Below, piece by piece: positions 53,731 through 62,474 of a DNA stretch of 64,000 bases. The DNA is from Szabonella sp046295215 (GTDB lineage Bacteria; Pseudomonadota; Alphaproteobacteria; Rhodobacterales; Rhodobacteraceae), in contig JBKBNP010000002.1 in NCBI GenBank assembly GCA_046295215.1, positions 1 through 64,000 of the forward strand, in the 5' to 3' direction. Under the pieces are notes generated by a model. The model did not search any database, was not told where the DNA came from, and saw nothing but the letters and a program-made list of their open reading frames with translations. The position numbers and the translations under genes are program-made. Positions within the stretch are counted from its first letter, which is position 1. The number at the start of each line of letters is the position of its first letter.

Positions 53731-54459
53731 TCAGGTGGTGCCGGGGGCCGTGAGGGATGGAGGAGGGATGACGCCGAGCCTGTCAGCCAATGCCTTCAGC
53801 GCCGACCGTTCGGTCTGGTCCCAATCGGCGGTCAGAGATGCAAAAAGCACGGCCTGCGAGCGGTGGATCACGCCATCCTCCAGCACTTTCAGGTGATTTG
53901 CGCGCAGCGTTTCGCCCGAGGAGGTGATGTCGGCAATCGCCTCGGCGGTCTGGTGCTTGATGGTGCCTTCGGTGGCGCCCTGGCTGTCCACCAGTTGATA
54001 ATCCGCGACGCCCTGGTCGGTCAGGAAATCGCGCACGAGGCGGTGGTATTTGGTCGCGATGCGCAGGCGGTGGCCATGCGTGCGGCGGAAAGCGGCAGCG
54101 GTGGCGTCAAGGTCTTCCACCGTCTCCACGTCGATCCAGCAGGTCGGCACCGCAAGGATCAGATCGGCATGGCCGAAGCCAAGTTCCGCGAGGTCCACAA
54201 CCTGACGCGACCAGTCGGCCAGCTTGTCGCGCACAAGATCCGACCCGGTGACACCCAGATGGATGCGGCCTGCGGCCAGTTCACGCGGGATTTCACCCGC
54301 CGACAAAAGCACGAGGTCCACGCCATCGACCCCCTGCACGGCACCGGCATATTCGCGGTCATTGCCAGTGCGCGCCATGGTGACGCCCCGCGCGCCGAAC
54401 CAGTCAAAGGTCTTGTCCATCAGCCGGCCCTTGGAGGGAACGCCAATCCTGAGGCTCAT
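53731..54459 (-). CDS. hisG: ATP phosphoribosyltransferase, short form HisG
   Basis: First step of histidine synthesis. At 242 residues it is the short form that needs HisZ. Motifs are LRIGVPSKGRLMDKT, DLVLLSAGEIPRELAAGRIHLGVTGSDLV, EVGFGH-like ELGFGHADLILAVP, and the PRPP loop region VDSQGATEGTIK (with GATEGT). The feedback C-terminal domain of long HisG is absent. It overlaps hisZ by 4 bases. Confidence 0.96.
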   Translation of the reverse strand: MSLRIGVPSKGRLMDKTFDWFGARGVTMARTGNDREYAGAVQGVDGVDLVLLSAGEIPRELAAGRIHLGVTGSDLVRDKLADWSRQVVDLAELGFGHADLILAVPTCWIDVETVEDLDATAAAFRRTHGHRLRIATKYHRLVRDFLTDQGVADYQLVDSQGATEGTIKHQTAEAIADITSSGETLRANHLKVLEDGVIHRSQAVLFASLTADWDQTERSALKALADRLGVIPPPSLTAPGTT

Positions 54460-55565
54460 GCCTCTGCCCCTTTCAATGCGGCGACCAATGCCGGGCGGAT
54501 CACGCCTCCGACGGCGGGAATGGACCGCCCCTGCCCCAGCACCGCCGTCAGCGCGTCATAGCGCCCGCCAGTGGCCACGGGAGGAAGGTCGGCATCGGCG
54601 GACAGGAAGCTGAACACGAAGCCGTCGTAATATTCCATCGAACTGCGGCCATGGCCTGCCTCGAAGGGCAGGGTTGCCGTGTCGATGCCGCGCGCCTCCA
54701 GCGCGTCAAGGCGGGCAGCGAAACGGTCCACCGCAGGCTCGATCGCGGGCAGCATCGGGACGATGCCCCGCAGGTGGCGCAGGGCGGCCCGGGACGGGGC
54801 TTCCAGAGTCAAAAGATCATAGAGCAGCGCCGCCTCGGGGGCAGCAATCGGCGGGGTTGCGGCATCGTCCAGGAGCGATGTCGCGCGGGCGGCGATTTCG
54901 GCGCCCGAGCGCAGCCCGTTCAGGGGGCCGGTGGCGACGATCAGCGCCTCGGGCGTGTCGCTGCCCAGCCGTTCGAGCAGGCGGGCGCGGGCGCGGGCCA
55001 TGGGGGCGCGGCCCGAGAACCGGTCAAGCAGAGCGCGGAAGCGGCGCGGGCGCCAGACATGACGCAACAGGGCGGCGCGGCGGCGGTCGGTGGTGGCAAG
55101 GCCCCGCACGGCGGCCATCAGGATGCCGATATCGCCCGTCACCGCGCGCAGGCCCAGGGGGGCGAGCAGACGCGCGAAGAGGGCGAACACCTCGGCATCC
55201 GCCGCCTCCGGCTGGTCACGGTCGAAAAGTTCGAACCCGGCTTGCAGGAATTCACTGGGGCGCGGGCCAAGGTGGTCTTGCTTGCGAAAAACCTCGCCGA
55301 GGTAGCAATAGCGCGCGGGGTCGGCACCATGCGCCATATGCGCCTGCACGACCGGCACGGTGAAATCGGGGCGCAGCATCATCTCGCCCCGCAAGGGATC
55401 AGAGGTGACATAGGCACGGGCGCGGATATCCTCGCCGTAAAGATCAAGCAGCGTGTCGGCGGACAGCAGCGTGTCGCAATCGACGGTTTGCGCACCCGCT
55501 GCACGAAAGGCGGCAAGCAGCGCCTCGCCCGTCGCCCGGGCCGCCATGCGGGCGTTTTGGGTCAT
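54456..55565 (-). CDS. hisZ: ATP phosphoribosyltransferase regulatory subunit HisZ
   Basis: HisRS-like protein without aminoacylation function that completes short HisG. The 369-residue protein shows class II synthetase remnants: MMLRPDFTVPVVQAHMAHGADPARYCYLGEVFRKQ, FLQAGFELFDRD and EYYDGFVFSFLSADADLPPVATGGRYD, all divergent at catalytic positions. ATG 55565 overlaps the hisS stop (ATGA). The hisS-hisZ-hisG order is standard for alphaproteobacteria. Confidence 0.94.
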   Translation of the reverse strand: MTQNARMAARATGEALLAAFRAAGAQTVDCDTLLSADTLLDLYGEDIRARAYVTSDPLRGEMMLRPDFTVPVVQAHMAHGADPARYCYLGEVFRKQDHLGPRPSEFLQAGFELFDRDQPEAADAEVFALFARLLAPLGLRAVTGDIGILMAAVRGLATTDRRRAALLRHVWRPRRFRALLDRFSGRAPMARARARLLERLGSDTPEALIVATGPLNGLRSGAEIAARATSLLDDAATPPIAAPEAALLYDLLTLEAPSRAALRHLRGIVPMLPAIEPAVDRFAARLDALEARGIDTATLPFEAGHGRSSMEYYDGFVFSFLSADADLPPVATGGRYDALTAVLGQGRSIPAVGGVIRPALVAALKGAEA

Positions 55566-57196
55566 TGGGCGAGCATCCGCTGCACGGCGGCAACGAGGCC
55601 CGCGCGCGGAACCTCCACCTGGGCGGGGCGGTCTTTCCATTCCTCCAGCGTGGCGTTTTCGGCGATCTTTGCGCCGAGGATCAGGTCTTTGAGCACCACC
55701 ACACCCTTTGCCTCCTCGTCGCCGCCCTGGATGATGGCGATGGGGCTGTGCCGTTTGTCGGCGTATTTCAACTGGTTGCCGAAGTTCTTGGGGTTGCCCA
55801 GATACATTTCAGCGCGGATGCCTGCGGCGCGCAATTCGCCCACCATGGCCATGTAATCGGCCATGCGGTCACGGTCCATCACGGTCACGACCACCGGGCC
55901 GGGGGCGGGCTGGCCCGCGCGACCCTTGGCGCGGAGCGCGGCCAGCAGGCGGTCCACCCCGATCGAGACGCCGGTGGCGGGGACGGATTGCCCGGTGAAG
56001 CGTTTGACCAGATCATCATAGCGCCCGCCCCCTGCGACCGAGCCGAACTGGCGCGGGCGGCCTTTTTCGTCGTGGATTTCGAAGGTGAGTTCGGCCTCAT
56101 AGACCGGGCCGGTGTAATAGCCGAGGCCGCGGACGACGGAAGGGTCGATGACGATGCGGTCGGGGCCGTAGCCTTGGGCCTTCAATAGTTCCGCCATCAA
56201 GCGCAGTTCAGCAACGCCTTCTTCGCCAACAGTGGACCCTGACACCAAACCATCGAGAAAATCGAGAACCGCATTATTGTAAATCAACGATGCAGCAGGA
56301 TCGGCTTCGATCTTTCCACCCACGCTTCGAAGAAGAGCCAAAGTTGCCGGATCGCGAACCCAACTAGCTTTGAATAGATCTCCAGCGTTGCCGCCCCTGC
56401 TCGAAACAACTTGGGCCATCTCTTCGAGGTCAAAGCCAACGATGTCGCCAGCGCAAACAAACTTTAGGATTAATTCACACTGTCCTGAACTCAAACCCGC
56501 GCCCTTGGTGAAATCTCCGCTCTCATCTTTGCGGCCCTCGCCCAACAGCGCCCGCACGCCGTCCTCGCCCAACCGGTCCAACTTGTCGATGGCGCGCAGG
56601 ACGATACCGCGTTCGGCTTCCTTATCCTCGCCTGCAAGGCCCGCCACCTCCATCACCCCGTTCAGCACCTTACGGTTGTTCACCCGCACGATGTAATCGC
56701 CGCGCTCGATGCCCACGGCCTCCAGCGTGTCGGCCAGCATGGCGCAGATCTCGGCATCCGCCGCAACGGATGCCGACCCCACCGTATCCGCATCGCATTG
56801 ATAGAATTGCCGGAACCGCCCCGGTCCGGGTTTTTCGTTCCGCCAGACGGGGCCGAATGTATAGCGCCGGTAAGGCGAAGGCAGGTCGTTGCGGTATTGG
56901 GCGGCGACGCGGGCCAGGGGGGCTGTCATGTCATAGCGCAGGGCCATCCAGGCCTCGTCTTCATCCTGCCAGGCAAAGACGCCCTCGTTCGGGCGGTCCA
57001 CATCCGGCAGGAACTTGCCCAGCGCCTCGACCGTTTCCACCGCCGATGTCTCCAACGGGTCGAAGCCATAGCGTTCATAGACGGCGGCGATCTGGTGCAG
57101 CATGTCGCGGCGCTCGGTCACTTCGGCGCCGAAATAGTCGCGAAAGCCTTTCGGCGTTTCCGCGCGCGGGCGGCGGGGCGCTTTGTCCTTGGCCAT
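55562..57196 (-). CDS. hisS: Histidyl-tRNA synthetase with a low-GC insert region
   Basis: Charges tRNA-His. Class II motifs are present: TPKGFRDYFGAEVTERR, LRYDMTAPLARV, the motif 2 loop FGPVWRNEKPGPGRFRQFYQCDADTVG, and the His motifs VRGLGYYTGPVYE and SVAGGGRYDDLV. ATG 57196 (MAKDKAPRRPRAETPKG) gives 544 residues, longer than the roughly 500 I expect in this group. The excess falls in the insertion domain at about 56190-56530 (CELILKFVCAGDIVGFDLEE, VVSSRGGNAGDLFKASWVRD, ASLIYNNAVLDFLDGL), which is visibly lower in GC, with A/T-ending codons. The signs favour a recombined segment from another lineage. The frame is intact. Confidence 0.96.
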   Translation of the reverse strand: MAKDKAPRRPRAETPKGFRDYFGAEVTERRDMLHQIAAVYERYGFDPLETSAVETVEALGKFLPDVDRPNEGVFAWQDEDEAWMALRYDMTAPLARVAAQYRNDLPSPYRRYTFGPVWRNEKPGPGRFRQFYQCDADTVGSASVAADAEICAMLADTLEAVGIERGDYIVRVNNRKVLNGVMEVAGLAGEDKEAERGIVLRAIDKLDRLGEDGVRALLGEGRKDESGDFTKGAGLSSGQCELILKFVCAGDIVGFDLEEMAQVVSSRGGNAGDLFKASWVRDPATLALLRSVGGKIEADPAASLIYNNAVLDFLDGLVSGSTVGEEGVAELRLMAELLKAQGYGPDRIVIDPSVVRGLGYYTGPVYEAELTFEIHDEKGRPRQFGSVAGGGRYDDLVKRFTGQSVPATGVSIGVDRLLAALRAKGRAGQPAPGPVVVTVMDRDRMADYMAMVGELRAAGIRAEMYLGNPKNFGNQLKYADKRHSPIAIIQGGDEEAKGVVVLKDLILGAKIAENATLEEWKDRPAQVEVPRAGLVAAVQRMLAQ

Positions 57197-57269
57197 CGGG
57201 AAAACCTTTGCTGCGATCACGCGGGCGGTGTAACGGATGCCCGCAGGCGCGGCAAGCAAGGAGAGGGTC

Positions 57270-57470
57270 ATGTCAGACCGTATCGAGGCGGCAGAAGAAC
57301 AGATCGCCCATCTGATCCGCATGACCGAGGATCTGTCGGGGATCGTGGCGCAACAGGCCGACCGGATCGACCTCATGGAACGGCGCATCGCCATGCTTCT
57401 GGACAAGATGGCCGCACCGGAGGAGGAAGGCGGCGTCTTTCTGGGCGACCAGCGCCCCCCGCATTGGTAG
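57270..57470 (+). CDS. slyX: SlyX family protein
   Basis: A 66-residue coiled-coil protein: MSDRIEAAEEQIAHLIRMTEDLSGIVAQQADRIDLMERRIAMLLDKM in adjoining heptads, ending GDQRPPHW, close to the PPHY end of SlyX. The function of SlyX is unknown. ATG 57270 has AAGGAGAGGG just upstream. It diverges from hisS. Confidence 0.82.
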   Translation: MSDRIEAAEEQIAHLIRMTEDLSGIVAQQADRIDLMERRIAMLLDKMAAPEEEGGVFLGDQRPPHW

Positions 57471-57684
57471 GCCGGGGCAGGCGGTTTGCGGTGGCGGCAA
57501 TGGCGCGCTGACCGGTGCGCGGCGTGCGCCCCTGCCTGGAACCGGTGCAACGGAGATCCAAGCCCTTCGCCTTCCCGGTCCCCTTGTCATTCCCCGCCGC
57601 TTCCGGTTTGGTGCCAACGACGCCTTGCGCCCCGGCGCCGCCCCTGACCGGACCTGACCGCCCTTGCGCCTGCGCCTTTCCGCC

Positions 57685-58737
57685 ATGAACCCGGCTGCTA
57701 TCGCCGTCACGCTGACAGTGGCATTGGCGGGCGGGATTGTTGCATGGTTCCTGCACCTGCCGCTTGCCTTGCTGCTGGGCTCGCTCGTCGCGGTGGGCGC
57801 GGTGGCGATGGCGGGGTGGCGGCCCTTCGGGCAGGTGGTGGGGCTTCCGGGCATTTTCCGGCTGGTCGCCATTCCGGTGATCGGGGTCGCCATTGGCGGC
57901 AGCTTCACCCCCGACATCCTGCGCCAGATCCCGCAATGGGGGCCGAGCCTTCTGGCCTTGACGCTTTATGTGCCAGTGGCGCATCTGCTGGCCTTCGGCA
58001 TCTATCGCGCGGGCGGGGTGGACCCGGTTTCGGCCTATTGGGGCACCGTGCCGGGGGGCTTGATCGAATCCGTCACCTTGGGCGAAGAGGCCGGGGCCGA
58101 TGTCGGGATGCTCGTTCTGATGCAGTTCCTGCGGCTGATCCTGACGATTCTGGCCGTGCCGCTGCTGTTCGTGATCGTGACCGGTGTTTCGGTCGGGTCG
58201 GGCGCGGGGATGGACATGCAGGGGGCGGACAAGCCGCTGGGGCTGGCCGATGGGGCGATCCTTTTGGGCGCAGGGGTGGGGGGATATTTCATTGGCCACT
58301 GGCTGCGCCTGCCTGCGGCGGTGATGACAGGGCCGCTTCTGGCCTCAGCCGGGGTGCATCTGGCGGGCTTGACCGAAGGGGGGCCGCCGGGATGGGCGAT
58401 TGCGGTGACGCAGGTGGTGGTGGGTGCGGGGCTGGGGGCGCGGTTCGCGGGAATGGCGGGGGCGGTGCTGCGGCGGGGTCTTGTGCTGGCGATGCTGTCC
58501 ACGGCCAGCCTGCTGGCACTGGCCTGGGGGTTCGCGCTGATGCTGGCCGGGATCGTGGACCAGCCGGTGGTGGCGCTGTTTCTGGCCTTTGCCCCGGGCG
58601 GGATCACGGAAATGAGCCTGATTGCCCTGAGCCTCCAGATCAGCGTGGTGTTCGTGACCCTGCACCACATTCTGCGGATCGTGCTGTCGGTCAGCATCGC
58701 GCGGGCCTGTGCCGGGCTGGTCGGGCGCCGGGGGTGA
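57685..58737 (+). CDS. AbrB family membrane protein (putative permease)
   Basis: A 350-residue polytopic inner-membrane protein (about 10 hydrophobic segments), of the membrane AbrB family often mislabelled ammonia monooxygenase. The two repeated halves share a pattern: LPLALLLGSLVAVGA with FRLVAIPVIGVAIGGSFTPD, and LPAAVMTGPLLASAGVH with VGAGLGARFAG. YWGTVPGGLIESVTLGEEAGADV and FAPGGITEMSLIALSLQ are the matching signature loops. ATG 57685 is chosen; a TTG at 57664 is possible. Transport substrate unknown. It is convergent with dnaE (9 bases). The 57471-57684 gap holds nothing recognisable. Confidence 0.85.
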   Translation: MNPAAIAVTLTVALAGGIVAWFLHLPLALLLGSLVAVGAVAMAGWRPFGQVVGLPGIFRLVAIPVIGVAIGGSFTPDILRQIPQWGPSLLALTLYVPVAHLLAFGIYRAGGVDPVSAYWGTVPGGLIESVTLGEEAGADVGMLVLMQFLRLILTILAVPLLFVIVTGVSVGSGAGMDMQGADKPLGLADGAILLGAGVGGYFIGHWLRLPAAVMTGPLLASAGVHLAGLTEGGPPGWAIAVTQVVVGAGLGARFAGMAGAVLRRGLVLAMLSTASLLALAWGFALMLAGIVDQPVVALFLAFAPGGITEMSLIALSLQISVVFVTLHHILRIVLSVSIARACAGLVGRRG

Positions 58738-58746
58738 GGCGACTGG

Positions 58747-61700
58747 TCAGACCTCCTCCACCGCCACCACGCCCCCCATCGCCTTGATCGCGCCCTTGAC
58801 CTGCGGCGTCACCGGATAGTCGCGCGGCAGATCGAGGTCGATCTCCTCGCCCGTTTCCGGGTCCGGCACGCAAAAGGTGATCGCGCCGCGCCCGCGCGTG
58901 CCCTTGGCGTCCAACCCCGCCAGCAGGGCCGCCACCGACCCCACCGCCTCGGCCCGGTCGATATGGATGCGCAGGTTGCTGCCGCCCGCCTGCTGCGCCA
59001 CCTGATCGATGGGCTGCGCCGCGCGGGCCAGCAGTTTCAGCGTCTCGCCCTCCAGCGTTGCCTCCACCGTCAGCACCACGTTCATCCCCGGTTCCAGCAC
59101 ATCGCGCGCGGCCTCCAGCGTGTCGGAAAACACCGTAACCTCGTAAAGGCCCGAAGGGTCGGACAGTTGCACAAAGGCAAAACGGTTGCCGCGCGCCGAT
59201 TTGCGTTCCTGTTTCGACGACACCGACCCCGCGATCTTGGCCACGACCGGGCCGCGTTCCGCCTGAACGGTGATCTCGGCCAGCGTCTTGACGTCCTTGC
59301 GCCTCAAAGGCCCCATGTAATCATCAAGGGGATGACCCGAGAGGTAGAAACCGATGGCTTTATGTTCCTCGGTCAGCCGTTCCACCGGCAGCCAGTCATC
59401 GCGCGACCCCAGACGCGGTTCGGGCACATCCGCCCCCGCCTCGCCAAAGAGCGATACCTGACTGGACGCCTTCGCCTCGTGGATCGCCGCCGAAAAGGCC
59501 ACCAGCGCGTCCAGCGCCTCGAACACCCGCGCGCGGTTGCGGTCCAGCATGTCGAAGGCCCCCGCACGTGCCAGCATTTCCAAGGGGCGCTTGCCGACCC
59601 GTTTCAGATCCACCCGGCGCGCCACATCGAACAGCGAGGCAAAGGGCCGCTGCCCCCGCGCCTCGACGATCAGTTTCATCGCCTCGACGCCCACATTCTT
59701 CAGCGCCCCCAGACCGTAAACCAGCGCCCCCTCCGCCACGCTGAAGGTGGCAAGGCTGCGGTTGACGCAGGGCGGCACGGTCGCCAGCCCCAGCCGGTCC
59801 ACCTCCCGCTTGTAGACCGCGAGCTTGTCGGTCAGATGCAGATCGCAATTCATCACCCCGGCCATGAACTCTACCGGATGATTGGCCTTCAGCCAGCCTG
59901 TCTGGTAGCTGACCACCGCATAGGCGGCGGCATGGGATTTGTTGAAGCCGTAATTGGCGAATTTCTCCAGCAGGTCGAACACCTCGCCCGCCTTGCGCGC
60001 GTTGATACCATGGGTCGCCTTGGCCCCTTCGATGAACTTGGGGCGCTCCTTGGCCATTTCCTCGGCGATCTTCTTACCCATGGCGCGGCGCAGAAGATCT
60101 GCCCCGCCAAGGCTGTAGCCTGCCATGACCTGAGCGATCTGCATCACCTGTTCCTGATAGACGATGATGCCCTGGGTTTCTTTCAGGATGTCGTCGATGG
60201 TCGGATGGATCGACTCTATCTCCTTTAATCCGTTCTTCACCTCGCAATAGGCGGGGATGTTTTCCATCGGGCCGGGACGATAGAGTGCCACCAGCGCCAC
60301 GATATCCTCGATACAGGTAGGCTTCATGCGCCGCAGCGCATCCATCATGCCCGAGCTTTCCACCTGAAACACCGCCACCGTGCGGGCTGCGGCATAAAGC
60401 TCGTAGGTCGCGGCATCCTCCAGCGGGATATGCCCGATGTCGTTTTCCGCCCCCGGTTTGGGATCATAGAGCCGCCGCCCGTCGGCGGCCTCATGCAGGC
60501 CCCGCCCCGATGCCCGGATCAGTGCGATTGCATTCTCGATCACTGTCAGGGTTTTCAGGCCCAGAAAGTCGAACTTCACCAGCCCCGCCGCCTCGACCCA
60601 TTTCATGTTGAACTGGGTCGCGGGCATGTCGGATCGCGGATCCTGATAGAGCGGCACCAGCTCATCCAGCGGCCGGTCCCCGATCACCACCCCGGCAGCA
60701 TGGGTGGAGGCGTTGCGCAGCAATCCCTCGATCTGCTGGCCATAGGTCAGCAGGCGGTCCACGACCTCCTCCTTTGCCGCCTCGCGCAGACGCGGCTCGT
60801 CGGCCAGCGCCTTGGTGATGGACACGGGCTTCACCCCCTCCACCGGGATCATCTTGGACAGCCGGTCCACCTGTCCGTAGGGCATCTGCAAGACGCGCCC
60901 CACATCGCGCACGGCGGCCTTGGACAAGAGCGCGCCAAAGGTGATGATCTGCCCCACCCTGTCGCGCCCGTAACGGCCCTGCACATAGTGGATCACCTCC
61001 TCGCGGCGATCCATGCAGAAGTCGATGTCGAAATCCGGCATCGAGACGCGCTCGGGGTTCAGGAACCGCTCGAACAGCAACGCATAGCGCAAGGGGTCCA
61101 GATCGGTGATGGTCAGCGCATAGGCCACAAGACTGCCCGCCCCCGACCCCCGGCCCGGACCCACCGGGATGCCCTGCGCCTTGGCCCATTTGATGAAATC
61201 GGCCACGATCAGGAAATAGCCCGGAAAGCCCATCTTCTCGATCACGTCGAGTTCGAACTGCAACCGCGCCTCATACTCCGGCACCGTGGCCGCATGGGGG
61301 ATAACGGCCAGACGGGCGGCCAGCCCCTCCTTCGCCTGACGGCGCAACTCCTCCACCTCGTCATCTGCAAATTTCGGCAGGATCGGGTCGCGTTTGGCTG
61401 CCGCAAAGGCGCAGCGCCGGGCGATTTCGACGGTGTTCTCCAGCGCCTCGGGCAGATCGGCAAACAGCGCCGCCATTTCCGCCTCGGATTTGAAATAATG
61501 CTGCGGCGTCAGACGGCGGCGGGGCGCCGACTGGTCGACATAGGCGCCTTCGGCAATGCAGATCAGCGCATCATGCGCCTCATACATCTTGGTTTGCGGG
61601 AAATAGACATCATTGGTGGCGACCAGCGGCAGGCCCAAATCATAGGCCATTCCCACAAAGGCGCGCTCGGTCAACCGCTCCCCCTCCGGCAAGGTGCCGC

Positions 61701-62244
61701 CCGCCCCCGGATGGCGCTGCAATTCGACATAGAGCCGCCCCGGATAAATGGCCGCCAACCGCTCCATCAGCGCGCGCGCCTTGGGCGCCTGCCCGCCCTG
61801 CACCAGCCGCCCCACCGCCCCCTCGGGTCCACCCGAGAGGCAGATCAACCCGGCGGAATGGGCTGCAAGTTCCTCCACCGTGACCTGCGGCAACTGCCCG
61901 CCCTTGCCGAGGTAGAGGCAGGAATTGAGCTTCATGAGGTTCATGTAGCCCGCCGCGTCCTGCGCCAGCAGAACCACCGGCGCGGGCGGGCGCGGGCGTT
62001 CGCCCGGGCGGGCCGGGTCATGCTCCAGCGCCACCTGACAGCCGAGGATCGGCTGCACCCCCGCCCCCTGCGCCACGACTGAAAATTCCAGTGCGGCAAA
62101 CATGTTGTTGGTATCGGTCACCGCCACGGCAGGCATCTTCGCCTCGACACATAGCTTCACCAGTTTCTTGAGCGGAACCGCCCCTTCCAGAAGGGAATAT
62201 TCCGTATGGGTGCGCAGATGGATGAATCGGGGTGCATTGGACAT
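58747..62244 (-). CDS. dnaE: DNA polymerase III alpha subunit DnaE
   Basis: Replicative polymerase subunit, 1165 residues. The N-terminal PHP domain (FIHLRTHTEYSLLEGAV) has some of its metal ligands replaced, as in E. coli DnaE. The palm holds GPGRGSGAGSLVAYALTITDLDPLRY and the catalytic Asp pair in MPDFDIDFCMDRREEVI. The thumb/fingers include THAAGVVIGD, KFDFLGLKTL and YRPGPMENIP, followed by a helix-hairpin-helix region and an OB fold (KIAGSVSSKQERKSARGNRFAFVQLSD). ATG 62244 (MSNAPRFIHL) is chosen over a GTG two codons upstream. It diverges from xdhA (230 bases). Confidence 0.98.
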   Translation of the reverse strand: MSNAPRFIHLRTHTEYSLLEGAVPLKKLVKLCVEAKMPAVAVTDTNNMFAALEFSVVAQGAGVQPILGCQVALEHDPARPGERPRPPAPVVLLAQDAAGYMNLMKLNSCLYLGKGGQLPQVTVEELAAHSAGLICLSGGPEGAVGRLVQGGQAPKARALMERLAAIYPGRLYVELQRHPGAGGTLPEGERLTERAFVGMAYDLGLPLVATNDVYFPQTKMYEAHDALICIAEGAYVDQSAPRRRLTPQHYFKSEAEMAALFADLPEALENTVEIARRCAFAAAKRDPILPKFADDEVEELRRQAKEGLAARLAVIPHAATVPEYEARLQFELDVIEKMGFPGYFLIVADFIKWAKAQGIPVGPGRGSGAGSLVAYALTITDLDPLRYALLFERFLNPERVSMPDFDIDFCMDRREEVIHYVQGRYGRDRVGQIITFGALLSKAAVRDVGRVLQMPYGQVDRLSKMIPVEGVKPVSITKALADEPRLREAAKEEVVDRLLTYGQQIEGLLRNASTHAAGVVIGDRPLDELVPLYQDPRSDMPATQFNMKWVEAAGLVKFDFLGLKTLTVIENAIALIRASGRGLHEAADGRRLYDPKPGAENDIGHIPLEDAATYELYAAARTVAVFQVESSGMMDALRRMKPTCIEDIVALVALYRPGPMENIPAYCEVKNGLKEIESIHPTIDDILKETQGIIVYQEQVMQIAQVMAGYSLGGADLLRRAMGKKIAEEMAKERPKFIEGAKATHGINARKAGEVFDLLEKFANYGFNKSHAAAYAVVSYQTGWLKANHPVEFMAGVMNCDLHLTDKLAVYKREVDRLGLATVPPCVNRSLATFSVAEGALVYGLGALKNVGVEAMKLIVEARGQRPFASLFDVARRVDLKRVGKRPLEMLARAGAFDMLDRNRARVFEALDALVAFSAAIHEAKASSQVSLFGEAGADVPEPRLGSRDDWLPVERLTEEHKAIGFYLSGHPLDDYMGPLRRKDVKTLAEITVQAERGPVVAKIAGSVSSKQERKSARGNRFAFVQLSDPSGLYEVTVFSDTLEAARDVLEPGMNVVLTVEATLEGETLKLLARAAQPIDQVAQQAGGSNLRIHIDRAEAVGSVAALLAGLDAKGTRGRGAITFCVPDPETGEEIDLDLPRDYPVTPQVKGAIKAMGGVVAVEEV

Positions 62245-62474
62245 GGCCACAGCCTAGCGATCCGGCAGGCCCGGGAAAAGGCCGCATCACTTTCAGGCAA
62301 ATCCCGAAACTGCTTCCGTCCCGGCTCGAAAACTTGTGCTTGCCATGTGACAAGGGTGCAGGCTTCATGGTTGACAGGGATCAGGGTGCCTCTTCCGCTT
62401 TACGCCGCATCGGGCGGGCAGGCACAGCTTTCGCGCAGAAAGCGGACGACGGGGAGAAGGCGGCAGGTTTTCAC

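Noticed and set aside
56190..56540. Intein or intron as explanation for the low-GC patch in hisS
   Set aside because: There is no intein splice signature (Cys/Ser start, HN end), no endonuclease motif and no intron boundary. The reading frame continues as plausible HisRS insertion-domain sequence.
58747..62244. ImuC/DnaE2 (error-prone polymerase) as identity of the DnaE gene
   Set aside because: Length, the complete replicative motifs and the C-terminal OB region fit DnaE1, and no imuA/imuB-like genes adjoin it.
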